64,000 bases of DNA from Phytophthora sp. 'mugwort' (Eukaryota; Oomycota; Peronosporomycetes; Peronosporales; Peronosporaceae). The stretch covers positions 1,265,001 to 1,329,000 of the forward strand of contig JAUCEF010000010.1 in assembly GCA_033558025.1 (NCBI GenBank). The letters run 5' to 3'. Under the pieces are notes generated by a model. It was given only the letters and a program-made list of their open reading frames with translations. It had not been told where the DNA came from and ran no database searches. The translations under genes were made by a program, and so were the position numbers. Position 1 is the stretch's first letter. Every line of letters begins with the position of its first letter. Below, one piece after another: positions 43,063 to 53,702 of the stretch.

Positions 43063-43700
43063 GGCCACAAGCTCAAGGCTTCATCCTGATGTCTTACAAT
43101 CCGCCGCCGGCGTGCTCGGCCATTACTGGCTTCAGTCTCCACCACTTTCACGGCCATACGCCAAGTTCCCGGCTCCATTTGCCGATCGCTTAGCGGGCGT
43201 TGCCTTATGTCTGCTGTACCCGAAGGCGGTGTAGATTTTTGAACCCAGGCGGGGCCCCACGTTAGCGGACAGGCGGGCGAAGAACGCGACACGCTACAGA
43301 CGCTTACGCGTGTTATGGCATGCACGACATCACTGGACTACTCTTTGGATCTAGAGCGGCGACACACTCCCGAGCCGCGCGTACTACCAGGCCTACAAGC
43401 CCATGAGACGACGACTGGGAGGCTTTGCCCCTCTAGACCACGACCCGCATCTCTCCTACTGAAGTGCCCGGTCAAGCAGTCTCAAGAGCTACCGGGTCTA
43501 ACCGTGCTTCCAGGCCTACAGTCCATGAGACGGCGCCCAGTAGCCCCCAAGACCACCAGTCCAGTCACAAGACCAGATATCCCAACCTTCGCGGCCAAAC
43601 CCCAACCATCATCCGAAAGCTCTGGTCGACCCGGGGATTGAACGCTGGCCGCTTCCGTCCGACACTGGATGCTTAACCAGCTGAGCTATCTGAGCTCACT
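39335..43700 (+). mobile_element. LINE (non-LTR retrotransposon), 5' truncated
   Basis: The coding region begins inside the AP-endonuclease domain, continues through a full reverse transcriptase and a zinc-finger C-terminal domain, and ends at 43062. The AP-endonuclease start and any ORF1 are missing, as is usual for incomplete target-primed insertion. A 3' tail of about 600 bp contains two similar stretches (CCAGGCCTACA...CATGAGACG at about 43389-43415 and 43509-43534) and finishes in a tRNA-like sequence on the other strand. No poly-A tail is evident. Confidence 0.8.
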
Positions 43701-43705
43701 AGAAG
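43625..43705 (-). repeat. tRNA-like (SINE-type) sequence at the LINE 3' end
   Basis: On the minus strand an A-box-like TAGCTCAGCTGGTTAAGCATC and a B-box-like CGTTCAATCCCC lie about 45 bp apart, as in a tRNA. The acceptor and T stems do not pair, so it is not a working tRNA. It may be the head of a tRNA-derived SINE or the promoter-like end of the LINE. Confidence 0.4.
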
Positions 43706-44500
43706 TAGGTGGCTCACCACCACCTGGTTCATCGGGTTATATTTGGTTTTTGTATAGACCCATCGGAAAGGTCCTGCAAATGTTCAACTCGGCCCAGAGA
43801 CGTCTCGGGACGTCCACCAGTTTCCTCCTGGACACTAATATGGGTCTTTCAGGGTACCCACTTTCGAGAAAATGGACCTTTTTGGACACCAGTTGGATAC
43901 TTCGTACCCAATTTTGGGTCCACATGACCCAAATCGATCCCAAATAGCCAAGTAGGGTAGCTAAGTAGGTTGCTTACTAGCCTTAAAGTGTAATGTATTT
44001 TTGTTAATCTAGTGTCTCCGACAACTGCTTACGGCCTCCATCGGGAACACGAGTCTGATGCGACGCAGCACCTCGAATCTTCTCGCGCAGTCGCCATCAG
44101 CGGCATACAGCGCCGCCATCAATAATCCACCCCTCGTCCGGAAGTGAGCTACGGCTCGAGTGGGGACGCCTTCACCACCGTCTCGATCCAGTGTTCACCG
44201 CCTGCTTGCGCCCAAGCTAACCGATTGCCGCTGCCGACTCATTTCCGGTAATGACGCCAGCAACTGCGACGGCAGTGGTGCACAGCGATCTGCGTCGCTG
44301 TATTCGGGAGGGGGCTCAATATATTAGTGCAAGACTATAGGACCCCAGAGAATATTATTTGAGAGGGGGCTTTTATTCGGACGCGTCCGTTATTTTTCAG
44401 CTCTACGGATAATCCAAACTTTAGATCCCTTTACATCAATACGCCCTCTGATTGGTTAATAATATAAGCGGCGTCGTGAGGATCCAAAATTTTGTCAGCG
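43706..44500. other. intergenic: TE tail and glycosyltransferase promoter
   Basis: A hairpin TTTGGGTC-CACAT-GACCCAAA is at 43913-43933. The remainder has no gene. An inverted CCAAT box (ATTGG, 44453-44457) lies about 45 bp upstream of the next ATG. Confidence 0.45.
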
Positions 44501-45985
44501 ATGCGAACGTTGCTGCTGCTCCTGCTGCTGCTGCTGCCGCTACTCCCAGCCACCATGGCCAAAAGCGGCTTCGAGTCCACCATGGGCATCGTCGGGACCA
44601 ATCGGTCTGTCAAATTGGACCCAGGTGTGCAGCATATCCCGCTCAATCCGTCGCAGAGCCACCTACGGCCTCCGCCTCCACGTGCCCCGGACAACGCCAC
44701 GCTCTTTGTGGGTCTCTCTGTCTTCCGTGACGGCTACCGCTGTGCTAAAACCATCTTTACCGGGTTCAAGCGGGCCACAAATCCTTCAAATATCATCTTT
44801 GGAGTAGTCGACCAGGTGTACCCATCGGATCAGAAATGCCTCGATGAATTCTGCAAGATGGCTACACAAGAGTGGCCAGACCAAGGAGAGTGTCCTTATA
44901 AGGACCAACTTCGAGTCGACGAGCGCTCTGCGTATGAGTCGAGAGGCCCAACACTGGCAAGGCATCAACAACAGAAATTAATTAACGACGAGCAGTTTTG
45001 TCTTCAACTGGACGGACACAGTATCTTTACTACTGGGTGGGACGAGAACTTGCTCAAGGAGTGGAAGGGAATTGGCAACGAAATGGCCGTCCTGACCACA
45101 TATATCCACCATATCCACAATTTTGTGGCAGATAATGGAGATAACGTACCGCCGAATAATTTAGATATGCCACATTTGTGTACCACAATGCGAGGTGGCA
45201 ACGGATTAGTAAGAACGGTGGGCGCTAGCATGATTGGAGGGTCCAAGATCCCGCAACTAGAGGCTCTTTGGGGAGCAGGCTTCTCGTACAGCAAGTGTCA
45301 CGCTGAGAAGCGAGTGCCCGTAGACTCGCACACGTTGTGGATTTTTGACGGCGAGGAATTTCTGAGAGCCTCGAGACTCTGGACGCACGGATACGATATG
45401 TACTCCCCTAGTAAACTTGGATCGGTTGTGTACCACAACTACACGTCAGTGCCAGCCAGGTTTGAAGGGGTTCCACTGGACCAGAAAATCAAGGACAAAG
45501 AGGAAGAGATGGGTATTAATCGCTTTAAAGTGTTAGTAGGGCAGCCATTTGAAGGTCGAGTGAGTACCATTGAATTGGACAAGTATGGATTCGGCAAGGT
45601 TCGCTCGTTCGCGCAGTATTTGAAGTTCTCGGGTGTGACATTCGAGAAAGGCAAGACAGATACCGAGTCGTGCGAACAGCGACACTGGGTACCGTATACG
45701 AATGCTACAGAGATCGAAGGAATCGTGGGTGGAGGATGGAAACTGAATGAATTTACCGGTGTGAGTCTTGATGAGGTGAACACACAGGAAAATGACTTTG
45801 CAAGTGTCGGTCGTCTTCGACAACGAGTCCCTGAGAGCATTTCGATGGATAATTTTAGTTCGTCGACTCCTTTCGTGATTGTAGTAGTTGCTGCAGTACT
45901 TTTCATCGTACTCTCCAACGACATAGTGTCTCGTAATATTCGTCGTCGTTGTCGTCCGATGTCCCAGCATCCCGGCAAAGATTAA
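44501..45985 (+). CDS. GlcNAc-type glycosyltransferase, membrane anchored
   Basis: A single exon encodes 494 residues. It has an N-terminal signal peptide (MRTLLLLLLLLLPLLPATMA) and a C-terminal membrane segment at about 456-473 (TPFVIVVVAAVLFIVLSN) with a basic tail, so it is a type I protein of the secretory pathway. The catalytic domain belongs to the family related to Skp1 hydroxyproline GlcNAc-transferase (Pfam 'GlcNAc'): LFVGLSVFRDGYRCAKTIFT, ARHQQQKLINDEQFCLQLDG, and GWDENLLKEW. D171 and H173 in the DGH motif are the likely metal-binding pair, which corresponds to the DxH of the family. Lumenal location suggests it modifies secreted proteins or glycans, unlike the cytosolic Skp1 enzyme. 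The start was chosen as the first ATG, at the signal peptide; an in-frame TTG three codons upstream is ignored. Confidence 0.8.
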   Translation: MRTLLLLLLLLLPLLPATMAKSGFESTMGIVGTNRSVKLDPGVQHIPLNPSQSHLRPPPPRAPDNATLFVGLSVFRDGYRCAKTIFTGFKRATNPSNIIFGVVDQVYPSDQKCLDEFCKMATQEWPDQGECPYKDQLRVDERSAYESRGPTLARHQQQKLINDEQFCLQLDGHSIFTTGWDENLLKEWKGIGNEMAVLTTYIHHIHNFVADNGDNVPPNNLDMPHLCTTMRGGNGLVRTVGASMIGGSKIPQLEALWGAGFSYSKCHAEKRVPVDSHTLWIFDGEEFLRASRLWTHGYDMYSPSKLGSVVYHNYTSVPARFEGVPLDQKIKDKEEEMGINRFKVLVGQPFEGRVSTIELDKYGFGKVRSFAQYLKFSGVTFEKGKTDTESCEQRHWVPYTNATEIEGIVGGGWKLNEFTGVSLDEVNTQENDFASVGRLRQRVPESISMDNFSSSTPFVIVVVAAVLFIVLSNDIVSRNIRRRCRPMSQHPGKD

Positions 45986-46443
45986 CGCACACAATCAGAG
46001 ATCTGGAGCTACGTAAAAAAGTGTATTGCATTTATTTTATCGTCGTCATTGGTATTTTATCACATGAATTGTAGGAGTAATACGAGGTGCGACCGTAACA
46101 GTGAACTTCTGGCATAGTTTCAAACCTCGTGTTTCAATAACCGATGACTGTGTCTCTATCCTGGCGTGGACTTCGCAGCAGCAGTACCAACGCCCCATTA
46201 AGCTCGAAAGTTTACGGTCGAGGTATCTACAATTAAAAACTGTACAAAGGGAATTATGCAATTCTGTACGCCTGAAACTGTCCTAAGGAAGAATTTTGCT
46301 GCTGTGAGCGCGGTCGGTAAAGCTCGAGCTGGCATCGCCATCGATAGTAGGCCTTCAGCGGACTGGCAAAACGAGGTTATACATCAGTAGGTTCCGGTAT
46401 CAACTGGAGACTAATAAAAAAGTGGAAAAATTCATGTATGGAA
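45986..46443. other. convergent intergenic, no gene seen
   Basis: 458 bp between the ends of the glycosyltransferase and secreted-protein genes, with no recognisable feature. Confidence 0.5.
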
Positions 46444-46917
46444 TTACTTAATTTGTAGCTCGGAGCTTCTTGCAATCGTTCCAACGACATCATCACTGAA
46501 GGACGCGTCAACAGGCGGCGGCGCTCTCCACGGCAGTTGCCCCCACGGAGACTCTTGTATCGGGGACTCGCTCGAAATCATCAGGATGCTCGTCAGATCC
46601 TCGTCTGAATCTTTTAAGCTACTAAGAAAGACACATCTCCAGGACGATTGGGCTTGGAGGACGCACTCGGCATCCACTGGAGCTACACAATCCGTGCCAT
46701 TATACGACGGAAAAGTCGAGTTACAGTCTGCAAGAGCGATATCACCCGCGAGCGGGCAAGCTGCCGTCATCGATAGACCTCCGATCCCACCACAACAAGG
46801 TCCTCGAGCAAGGTCAATGGCATACGTAGCATCAAGATACACAGTCACATTGAGCTCGGCAGCGACGACTCCGCTTAACGTAATGAACACGGCGAAGCCT
46901 CTCTTGGTCGCCGCCAT
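46444..46917 (-). CDS. small secreted cysteine-rich protein, function unknown
   Basis: The product is 157 residues with a clear signal peptide (MAATKRGFAVFITLSGVVAA, cleavage probably before ELNVTVYL). The mature part has seven cysteines between about residues 36 and 92 (GPCCGG, AACPLA, ADCNST, TDCVAP, AECVLQ, WRCVFL) and three N-glycosylation sequons (NVT, NST, NGT). The C-terminal third is hydrophilic and acidic, with SESPIQESPWGQLPW. I see no RXLR motif and no membrane segment. The frame is open upstream to 47073, but the ATG at 46917 begins the signal peptide. It could be the ectodomain of a receptor-like kinase whose remaining exons are lost; this is only a guess. It diverges from the CFAP157-like gene, 260 bp away. 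Confidence 0.6.
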   Translation of the reverse strand: MAATKRGFAVFITLSGVVAAELNVTVYLDATYAIDLARGPCCGGIGGLSMTAACPLAGDIALADCNSTFPSYNGTDCVAPVDAECVLQAQSSWRCVFLSSLKDSDEDLTSILMISSESPIQESPWGQLPWRAPPPVDASFSDDVVGTIARSSELQIK

Positions 46918-47177
46918 GTTGGGGGAGTTCCCGGACGATCTCAAAGTGGCAACAACTGACCGGAAGCTTAGCCGCGCACATACTGTACTAAAAGATATGA
47001 GCGCCTCCTCAGGACCAAGAGAGGAAGAGCACCGACCGTTTGTCGACGGGCGGCATGAGCGGTCGCTGTGCATTAAATAGGAGACGAATTATATAGTCCT
47101 TAAGAAAAAGTGCGATGACTTAAATTGTATTTTTAGCTCGTTACTTTCAACCTCTGGGAAGGAATTTCAAACTCGTA

Positions 47178-49133
47178 ATGGAACTTGGGACAGACAGTGC
47201 CATGGAAAGTGACCCGCCGACAGGTCGGGTAGCTCCCTTGACGCATACGATCCTGTCCCAAGCTGTGCTCGATGCGTTGAGCCACATGGATTCAAAGCTT
47301 GCATTCGATATGATGCTAGTGAACGAGCACCTCATGGCTCAAGATGCTGCCAACCAGTCGCTGAAAGAAGAGGTCGCGTTCTTGAAGCAGGTGCTGGCCA
47401 AACAGACCCACGAACAGAGCGAGATGTTCCACTACTTTCATGGCAGGACTGACGAGCATGTCTCTCGAATAACGGAGCTGGAGAAGGCGTTGGTAGATGC
47501 CCAAGAAGAGACGGAGAAGCGAGTAGCGCTAGCACAAGAAACACTAGCAACTGAACAGCTCGAACGCGCGGCAGAGCACGACAAGGCGGTGCAAGAGATT
47601 GCGTGTCTGAAGGAAGAGCTACGCCAAGTGCATGCGTTTGCAGAGGCCAAACACAGCATGGAAACGCATGTTGAAGCGCTCGAGACCAAACTGGACGCCC
47701 AACGCGCCGCGTTCCAGACCCAAGTACAGGATTTGGAGCGAAGTAACCTGCTCGAGCAAGCTCGTATAAAGCAGGAACTTCTAGGCCGGATGCAAGCTGC
47801 CAAGGCGGAATTAATGCTGCGAACGAATGACCAAGTAGCGTCCACGACGCATCGAACGTTGCTGGAGAACGAGCATTTCACCCACGAGCTGGCGTTCCAG
47901 AGTCGCGAGGCTGAAAAACTGCTCGAGAGACTTGATGAAGCGCAACAAGAAGTGACAAAGCTGCGAGCTCAGAACAAGGTGCTGGAGGCAAATGAACACA
48001 TCATGGCCAAGAAGAACCGCTACTACCAGAAAATCCTCGCAAAGTTGCAGCAGCCCAAATCGCTTGATGGTAGCAGCACTGTCCAGCTTCAGCTTGACAG
48101 GCCGATAACAATGAGGGAAAACAAGGGCCGAACTCAAGTAACTTTTGGTCTTCCTGAAGACGTAAACGTATCGACAAATGCACAGCAGGAGACGCGACTT
48201 GAGGTGGAAGACCAACTGCAGCGGGCACTTGAGTGGCTTCGTGTGTTTCAACGAGAGCGGCAGTTTCTGTTGGCACAGCAGGACGAGGTTATTCAATTCC
48301 TGTACCGCGCACTAGACGAAGCTGTGGACGCACGAAGTCGCTCCAGTTGTGGACAGTCAATAGTGAACATCTCACAGTCCAGTGCTAGTGCCACGAAACC
48401 TTCAAGATCTAACGATACAAAGAAACGAGTGGAAGAATTACTTCAACTCGCGCCAAATACGACAACGATGGAGGCATTTGGACGACGAATCCTCACGTCT
48501 CGACCAGCATTAGACGAGATATCGTCCGAAGACGTTTACGAGGTTTTACTCTTCTTATTGGAGAAGCTTCGACTTTATCAAGTGCAGATTGCAGCAGTCT
48601 ACCCTAATGCTTCCGGACCTCCAAGTTGTAATACTACGAGCCCGATAAAAAATCTGTTAGAACGTCAGCTGGGTGTGGAGCTGCCTCCTATTGCCAGCTC
48701 AGCCAATTCAACTCCAAGCCCTTCGTCGCTCAAGCAGAAACGTCGTATCTTTGCTCATGTGACTGCAGCAGTGGATGCTGGGAATATGGAGTGGTTGGGC
48801 ATCTCCAAGTCTAAAGCAGCAGTACACCCACAACCGGAAATCTTACAAGCTCCATTGAGCCCTCAACTTCTCGCTATGGCAACTAACCAATTCAATTTCA
48901 TTAGTCAACCACATGCCCAAAAGAGTCCAACCAAGAGACGGTATCAACAGCTTCATCACAGTTCATCTGGGAAATATCCTGTGTCCTCTACCCCTCGGAA
49001 GACCCAAATCCAAACTCAGCCTTTGATTTCGTGGAGTAAAGATGAAATGCTGACGCCTTGGGCAGGCACCGCATCAACAACTTCCATACCACTTTGGGAC
49101 CAACCAAGTGACTTGAATAGCGACACGCTTTAA
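47178..49133 (+). CDS. CFAP157: CFAP157-like coiled-coil flagellar protein
   Basis: A single exon encodes 651 residues. Residues about 55-295 form a long coiled coil. Within it LLGRMQAAKAELMLRTNDQV, then THRTLLENEHFTHELAFQSR, then VLEANEHIMAKKNRYYQKIL (about residues 195-290) follow the conserved pattern of cilia- and flagella-associated protein 157. The C-terminal 300 residues are Ser/Thr/Pro-rich with a helical block near 400-480. In animals this protein localises to basal bodies and is needed in motile cilia; in an oomycete it would act in zoospore flagella. The coiled-coil family call is by pattern, so another basal-body protein with a similar rod is possible. The gene starts at the first ATG. 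Confidence 0.65.
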   Translation: MELGTDSAMESDPPTGRVAPLTHTILSQAVLDALSHMDSKLAFDMMLVNEHLMAQDAANQSLKEEVAFLKQVLAKQTHEQSEMFHYFHGRTDEHVSRITELEKALVDAQEETEKRVALAQETLATEQLERAAEHDKAVQEIACLKEELRQVHAFAEAKHSMETHVEALETKLDAQRAAFQTQVQDLERSNLLEQARIKQELLGRMQAAKAELMLRTNDQVASTTHRTLLENEHFTHELAFQSREAEKLLERLDEAQQEVTKLRAQNKVLEANEHIMAKKNRYYQKILAKLQQPKSLDGSSTVQLQLDRPITMRENKGRTQVTFGLPEDVNVSTNAQQETRLEVEDQLQRALEWLRVFQRERQFLLAQQDEVIQFLYRALDEAVDARSRSSCGQSIVNISQSSASATKPSRSNDTKKRVEELLQLAPNTTTMEAFGRRILTSRPALDEISSEDVYEVLLFLLEKLRLYQVQIAAVYPNASGPPSCNTTSPIKNLLERQLGVELPPIASSANSTPSPSSLKQKRRIFAHVTAAVDAGNMEWLGISKSKAAVHPQPEILQAPLSPQLLAMATNQFNFISQPHAQKSPTKRRYQQLHHSSSGKYPVSSTPRKTQIQTQPLISWSKDEMLTPWAGTASTTSIPLWDQPSDLNSDTL

Positions 49134-50039
49134 CTCGAATTCGGATTCATTACAAAACTGTAGCTTAAATTTTTTTTGATAAGGAAGATTCGAGTTTTCT
49201 TAAGTCGAGTGAGAGATTCATCACATGCATCTCGATCCACTACAGTAGACTAAACGGTTAAATACTACTTCTGAGTAAGGTGCGTCGCGTTTCTTCATGT
49301 CCGATACTCCATCAAGCGCAAATAACCGAGGATAACTAATACTATGGGCAACATGATCACGATCATTCATTCACAGCGGAGCGCTGCCATTTCCAGTCAT
49401 AACCGGTCACGATTAACTTATTATTATGTGTCGGCTATGTTACGTTCCTAGTCGTCAAGGCCGCTGGAGAGACCAGCGATTCCCAGCCGGGGACGATAAT
49501 CGAAAGGGAACTCCTCTCATGGATACGTGAATTAAAAGTCTAGCTTAGAGATGTTAAGCTGTTTAAGGTGTTGTTGTGTGTAACACAAAACAATACAGGG
49601 ACACACAAATGAGAGCGGCTCTTTCTTTTTAATCGGTCCGTGATCTACAAGTTCTACAATGATGTTGGTCGCAACCCAAGTATCCTAGTACGCTTATGTC
49701 ACTGCTCTTATAAATTCACTGCTCACCCGTCGAGTATCGGGCAGAATAACTCAAGTATCTTTTTTTCCTAATCAGTCTGACAAAGATTTATATATAAAAA
49801 ATTTGGCCCGCAACCAGACGAGAAAGTCCTTTTAAAGCACTGGTTGCTGACCGTTTACGTTTATTGCCGCAGCTGGGCGAAAGCCCGCAAAACTGGAACG
49901 TTTCTCCTACAAGAGATGTGGTGTGCTGTTCGAGCTAATACGAAGTAAATACTACTGTAGATGCGTTAAACTCGAGCTGGGTACGCTCAAGCTTGGCTAG
50001 TTAAAACGAGAGGGTACATCATCTCCTTGTATACATGAT
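49134..50039. other. 0.9 kb intergenic, no gene seen
   Basis: No open reading frame or recognisable element. It is AT-rich, 3' of the CFAP157-like gene. Confidence 0.5.
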
Positions 50040-50059
50040 CAGGGCTCCGCAAAAATCAA
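50040..50059 (+). repeat. candidate hAT left inverted end
   Basis: CAGGGCTCCGCAAAAATCAA has the CAGGG start and A-rich tail of hAT termini and lies 91 bp before a hAT-type ORF. It resembles the candidate at 34853. No matching right end was found. Confidence 0.35.
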
Positions 50060-50130
50060 TATCAGTTATAATAATTTCCCGTAACTTACGGAAATAACTA
50101 ATTCACCACCTACCCTCATTTTAGCGCAAT

Positions 50131-51550
50131 ATGAATGCGCAACCCACCGCCAAAATCTATAGAAAAGAATGGCACCAACCAAGCAATGCTAGCCACTCAA
50201 TGACGAAAACTACTCCGGGGCCTTCATTCTGGTTGTTTTGCAATCAATGTTCAACCGCACACTACACCCCACCAACCTCAAGTTACACCCCCCCCCCCTC
50301 CCCCCCGCCTCCGATGTCTTCCATTCCCCAAAGATCTCTCGCTTCCGCGCTCTTCGTTCCTGAGGAGAGAGACTACTACCACTGCCGTCTTTGCTTCGAG
50401 CGCCGAAAGCAAGCCCGTGGCACTGGGTATACAAACCTAGTGGAACACCTCGTACGCTGCCACGCCAGCACGTACGAGGATGAGTTTCGCTCCATCCAAC
50501 GACGCAAGGGAAGCCTCGACGTGTTCGTGAAAGGAGATGAGTTCTCGCGGAACATCTACCACTGGCTCGATTGGATAATCATGGAGAATCGCGAGCTGAG
50601 CATGAAGGTGAAAACGCGTACGTACACGAACCTGAGATCGTGAGTGTCAACACGCTCAAGAAGCACATGTTTGGACTGGAGGAGGTTGTGCAGAAGAGCG
50701 TCAAAGCGCGATTGTCCGGTAAGAAAGTTGGCTTCGCAATTGACGCCTGGACGGAAGACGGAACTCATTTTGCGGCTGTCACCGTCATCGCCATCACCGA
50801 TAAAGACAAGTTCGGCCTCTAACTCAACCTAGAACCCTAGTTATGATATAAAATTTGAGTGTCCCAAAGCATTTGTCCTGGAGTGTATGTACAGATGGCT
50901 TCATTAACACAACCAATACCTCTCAAACTGCCCCATCGACGCTCTTTATTATCCCCTGCTTGTCAAAAACAGCCGGAGATCCGAGCAATCCTTTTGGGTC
51001 TGCGGCTTGTGGTGATCTCAGCGGTTCCCGTTCACATCTCATTTCGTAATTTTGAACGACAGCCCCACCAACATCCACGGAACCACCAAGATGAAGTGTG
51101 TTTCAGCTCGTGTGAAATGGCCGAGTTGGAGGCGACTGCACCGTGCAAAGTGTTCCAGAAGCATGTGCATCATGCATATAACAACTTCATCTATTCGGAA
51201 GGATCGCTGCGCGATTGGTAAGCTCAGATGCTATAATGTGTAATTATTACTAATTCTAGTTTCTCGTTCCTCTTGAAGGTTTTGTAGTGAAGATTGTGTG
51301 TTAAAGATTAATCCAAATCAGAGCGGAGATGTTCTGCTGCTGAGTCGACAGCGAAGACAACGTCCTACTCATGCTCGACTCGCCTGCCCCGCCATCATCA
51401 GTAGCTCAAGACAGGGACAATACCGATGCGTATGGAATATCCAAGCTTGTCGGGCGCCGCCAAAAGCTCAGTTCACGGACTGAGGTGTGGAAGACTTGGA
51501 CACGGCGTATCGAGCTGGACGCTATGGGCAAAGCCCTACTCAAAGCCGCG
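50131..51550 (+). pseudogene. hAT transposase N-terminal half, frameshifted
   Basis: The frame 50131-50643 carries a BED-type zinc finger: YYHCRLCFERRKQARGTGYT then NLVEHLVRCH, with C-x2-C and two His. SRNIYHWLDWIIMENRELSM follows, the family's conserved segment. The next frame (50571-50822) reads KKVGFAIDAWTEDGTHFAAV, with the first catalytic Asp of the hAT RNase-H fold, then stops. Pieces after that (50859-51550) are too degraded to read with confidence. A polyproline stretch near 50290-50312 is likely an insertion-free linker. Confidence 0.7.
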
Positions 51551-53593
51551 TGACGGCTTACAAGATTTGTAGTGTAAGCGATGGTAGTCTTGTCACCTCG
51601 CTCGACGACCCGGTTGCTCTTCGATCAAGTCCTTAAACACTGTATCGCGCAAGGAAAGCAGTCATATACCGTCTGCATATTTCGTGTGTAAAATAGGTAG
51701 CTAGAGACGGACTATGGCTGAAGGCACTGTTTACCGTTCCCTGGTCAGGAATAGACCCGGGGTGGCGTACGTGGGTATCGACAACACTGAAGGGTTGGGC
51801 AAATGCCCCAGAATTGAGCAGATTTAGGAGTAAACCCTACTGTACCAAGTTCGAAGGCAGGGTCATGACCAATAATAATGGCACTCGGTTGTAAGGATTA
51901 CAGTGTGATGCTGAACGTGTCACTTACGCACATCGACACGCCAGGGTACTTCAGAAGTCGAATCAGGTCGGGTGGCCCATACTGAGCATTTTCTGCCTCT
52001 TGCCGTTGTTGTCGCAGAAGACAATGAAGTGGAGATACGAAAGCTCGTCAGTCTCAGGCACAAACAAACCACCAACGCGAGCATGCGAAATATGTCGTCT
52101 CCCTAGGGCTTCCATTCTTACGTACTAGGTGAAACCTGTGGCACTCTCTCTGCACGGATTTTTGACGGTTTGACGAGGGTATTTTCCGTCACGATGGTAT
52201 CCCGTCCCACAGTTACTCAGAAATTATTATTGCCGAATCGGCAGTTTCGTTTTTGAGAATCGGTTGCGTCTCCTCCTCACAGTCACGTACTGCGGCGACA
52301 GGGGTCGACTGGCAGGACTGCTCGTCAATTTTATGAAATTCATTCACGCGGTCGGCCGTCTCCTTCACAATGAGTTGCCCTTGCATTGTGAAGAGCAATA
52401 GGTTAAGCAATGGTAGTACGTTATGCCATCGTGTTTGGTGTTGATGAGATACTTGTAGGCGTTGAATTGCGAGGTGGTGAATATTGGTCAATCCTAGCAA
52501 TTGGTCACGTGGCTTCAGCGCCAGCAAGTCACGTGTGGAGATGCTAGGTAACGTGCGAAATCATCAGGTCACATATTGCTCAGCGGGACGATGCAGCCAT
52601 CCTTTTTGACACGAGGCAGCTAAGCATATCGACGCTGGCAACAACTGAACATATCGACATGGCACAACGGAGTCGTTTTGAAACGGACGTTGGCAACGAC
52701 CTCTACGTAGGTTTCAAAACCAACGCTGGTGCAACTTCTGCGGCCCTCATTATTTACGTTCTCTCGTCTGACAAAAGCCGCAGCCGCGGTACCGGCGTCC
52801 CCGACGCCTCGTCGAAGCCAGAAGCAAACGGTTCCTCCACAAGCCAGTCCCCCCCCTCCCCCCACCGCGCTCGGTCTTCAGGTGGATGGCGGTGTATCCA
52901 ATACCAATCGACGTTGCGACGTATTACAAGGCCCCAGCATGGGGACCAGAAAGCCGTGCAAGATTTGTTGACGCCTAGTAGAGAGACACAAAGTTTCTAG
53001 TATGTCGTCACCAATATCCATAACTTCGGTCACCCCAAATGCAGCATTCCGTCAAGCATTGACGGCGCCCTGTCGCATTTCCCGCACTTACAACGACGCC
53101 ACCTCAACCGACCTCATATACACTATTACTCACCGACGTAGCTGGAGATTTCTTCTCAGGGCTCTGCTATTAATGCGACCCCACCGAGGCTGGTCAACAC
53201 TGTAGCCACTTCGTCTAATTTAGTGTCAGTGCCTCGGGATGGACGGACTAAAGTGTATTATCAGGGTACGCGAGCACAACTAATGTGAAAATTACGTGTC
53301 GCTGGAGCTCGTATCGGATGGGATGTCGAGCTCGATGGCCCAGACTGTGCCACCGAATAGTATTTCATACTTGTCGAAGCGATCCTGTTCCTGGTGGTGC
53401 TGTGCTGAGCGATGAATATATGTATTGATGTGTCCGAGTCTAATATAGACGAAGTTGAGAAGCTCGCTGTGGAAACCAACATGACTCAGAAAAACATCTG
53501 GCTTGCTGTCGTTGAAAAGTACTACAGGAAGGATGGACCGCCCGTTCGTGGCATGTCACAAAATGCAATCGAGAACAATGCCAAGTACGCCTA
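51551..53593. other. 2.0 kb region of undefined content up to the tRNA array
   Basis: I see only doubtful coding traces: a minus-strand ORF at 52213-52527 with HQTRWHNVLPLLNLLL, which could be a hAT fragment, and a short ORF at 53412-53594 (MNICIDVSESNIDEVEKLAV). A polyC tract is near 52852-52862. No gene is supported. Confidence 0.4.
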
Positions 53594-53629
53594 GCTTTTG
53601 TACGTTTTCGTGTAAATCGGTGACATGAA

Positions 53630-53702
53630 GCCCGTCTAGCTCAGTCGGTAGAGCGCAAGACTCTTAATCTTGTGGTCGTGGGTTCGAGCCCCACGGTGGG
53701 CG
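53630..53702 (+). tRNA. tRNA-Lys(CTT), array copy 1
   Basis: It is 73 nt with all four arms paired: acceptor GCCCGTC/GGTGGGC, D arm GCTC/GAGC, anticodon arm CAAGA/TCTTG with loop CTCTTAA, giving anticodon CTT, and T arm GTGGG-TTCGAGC-CCCAC. A box TAGCTCAGTCGG and B box GGTTCGAGCCC are canonical. Two T4 runs follow at 53708 and 53715, as RNA polymerase III terminators. No intron is present and CCA is not encoded. Its upstream flank reads GTGTAAATCGG where every other copy has GTGTGAATCGG, and it is a class A unit at the array edge. Confidence 0.97.
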
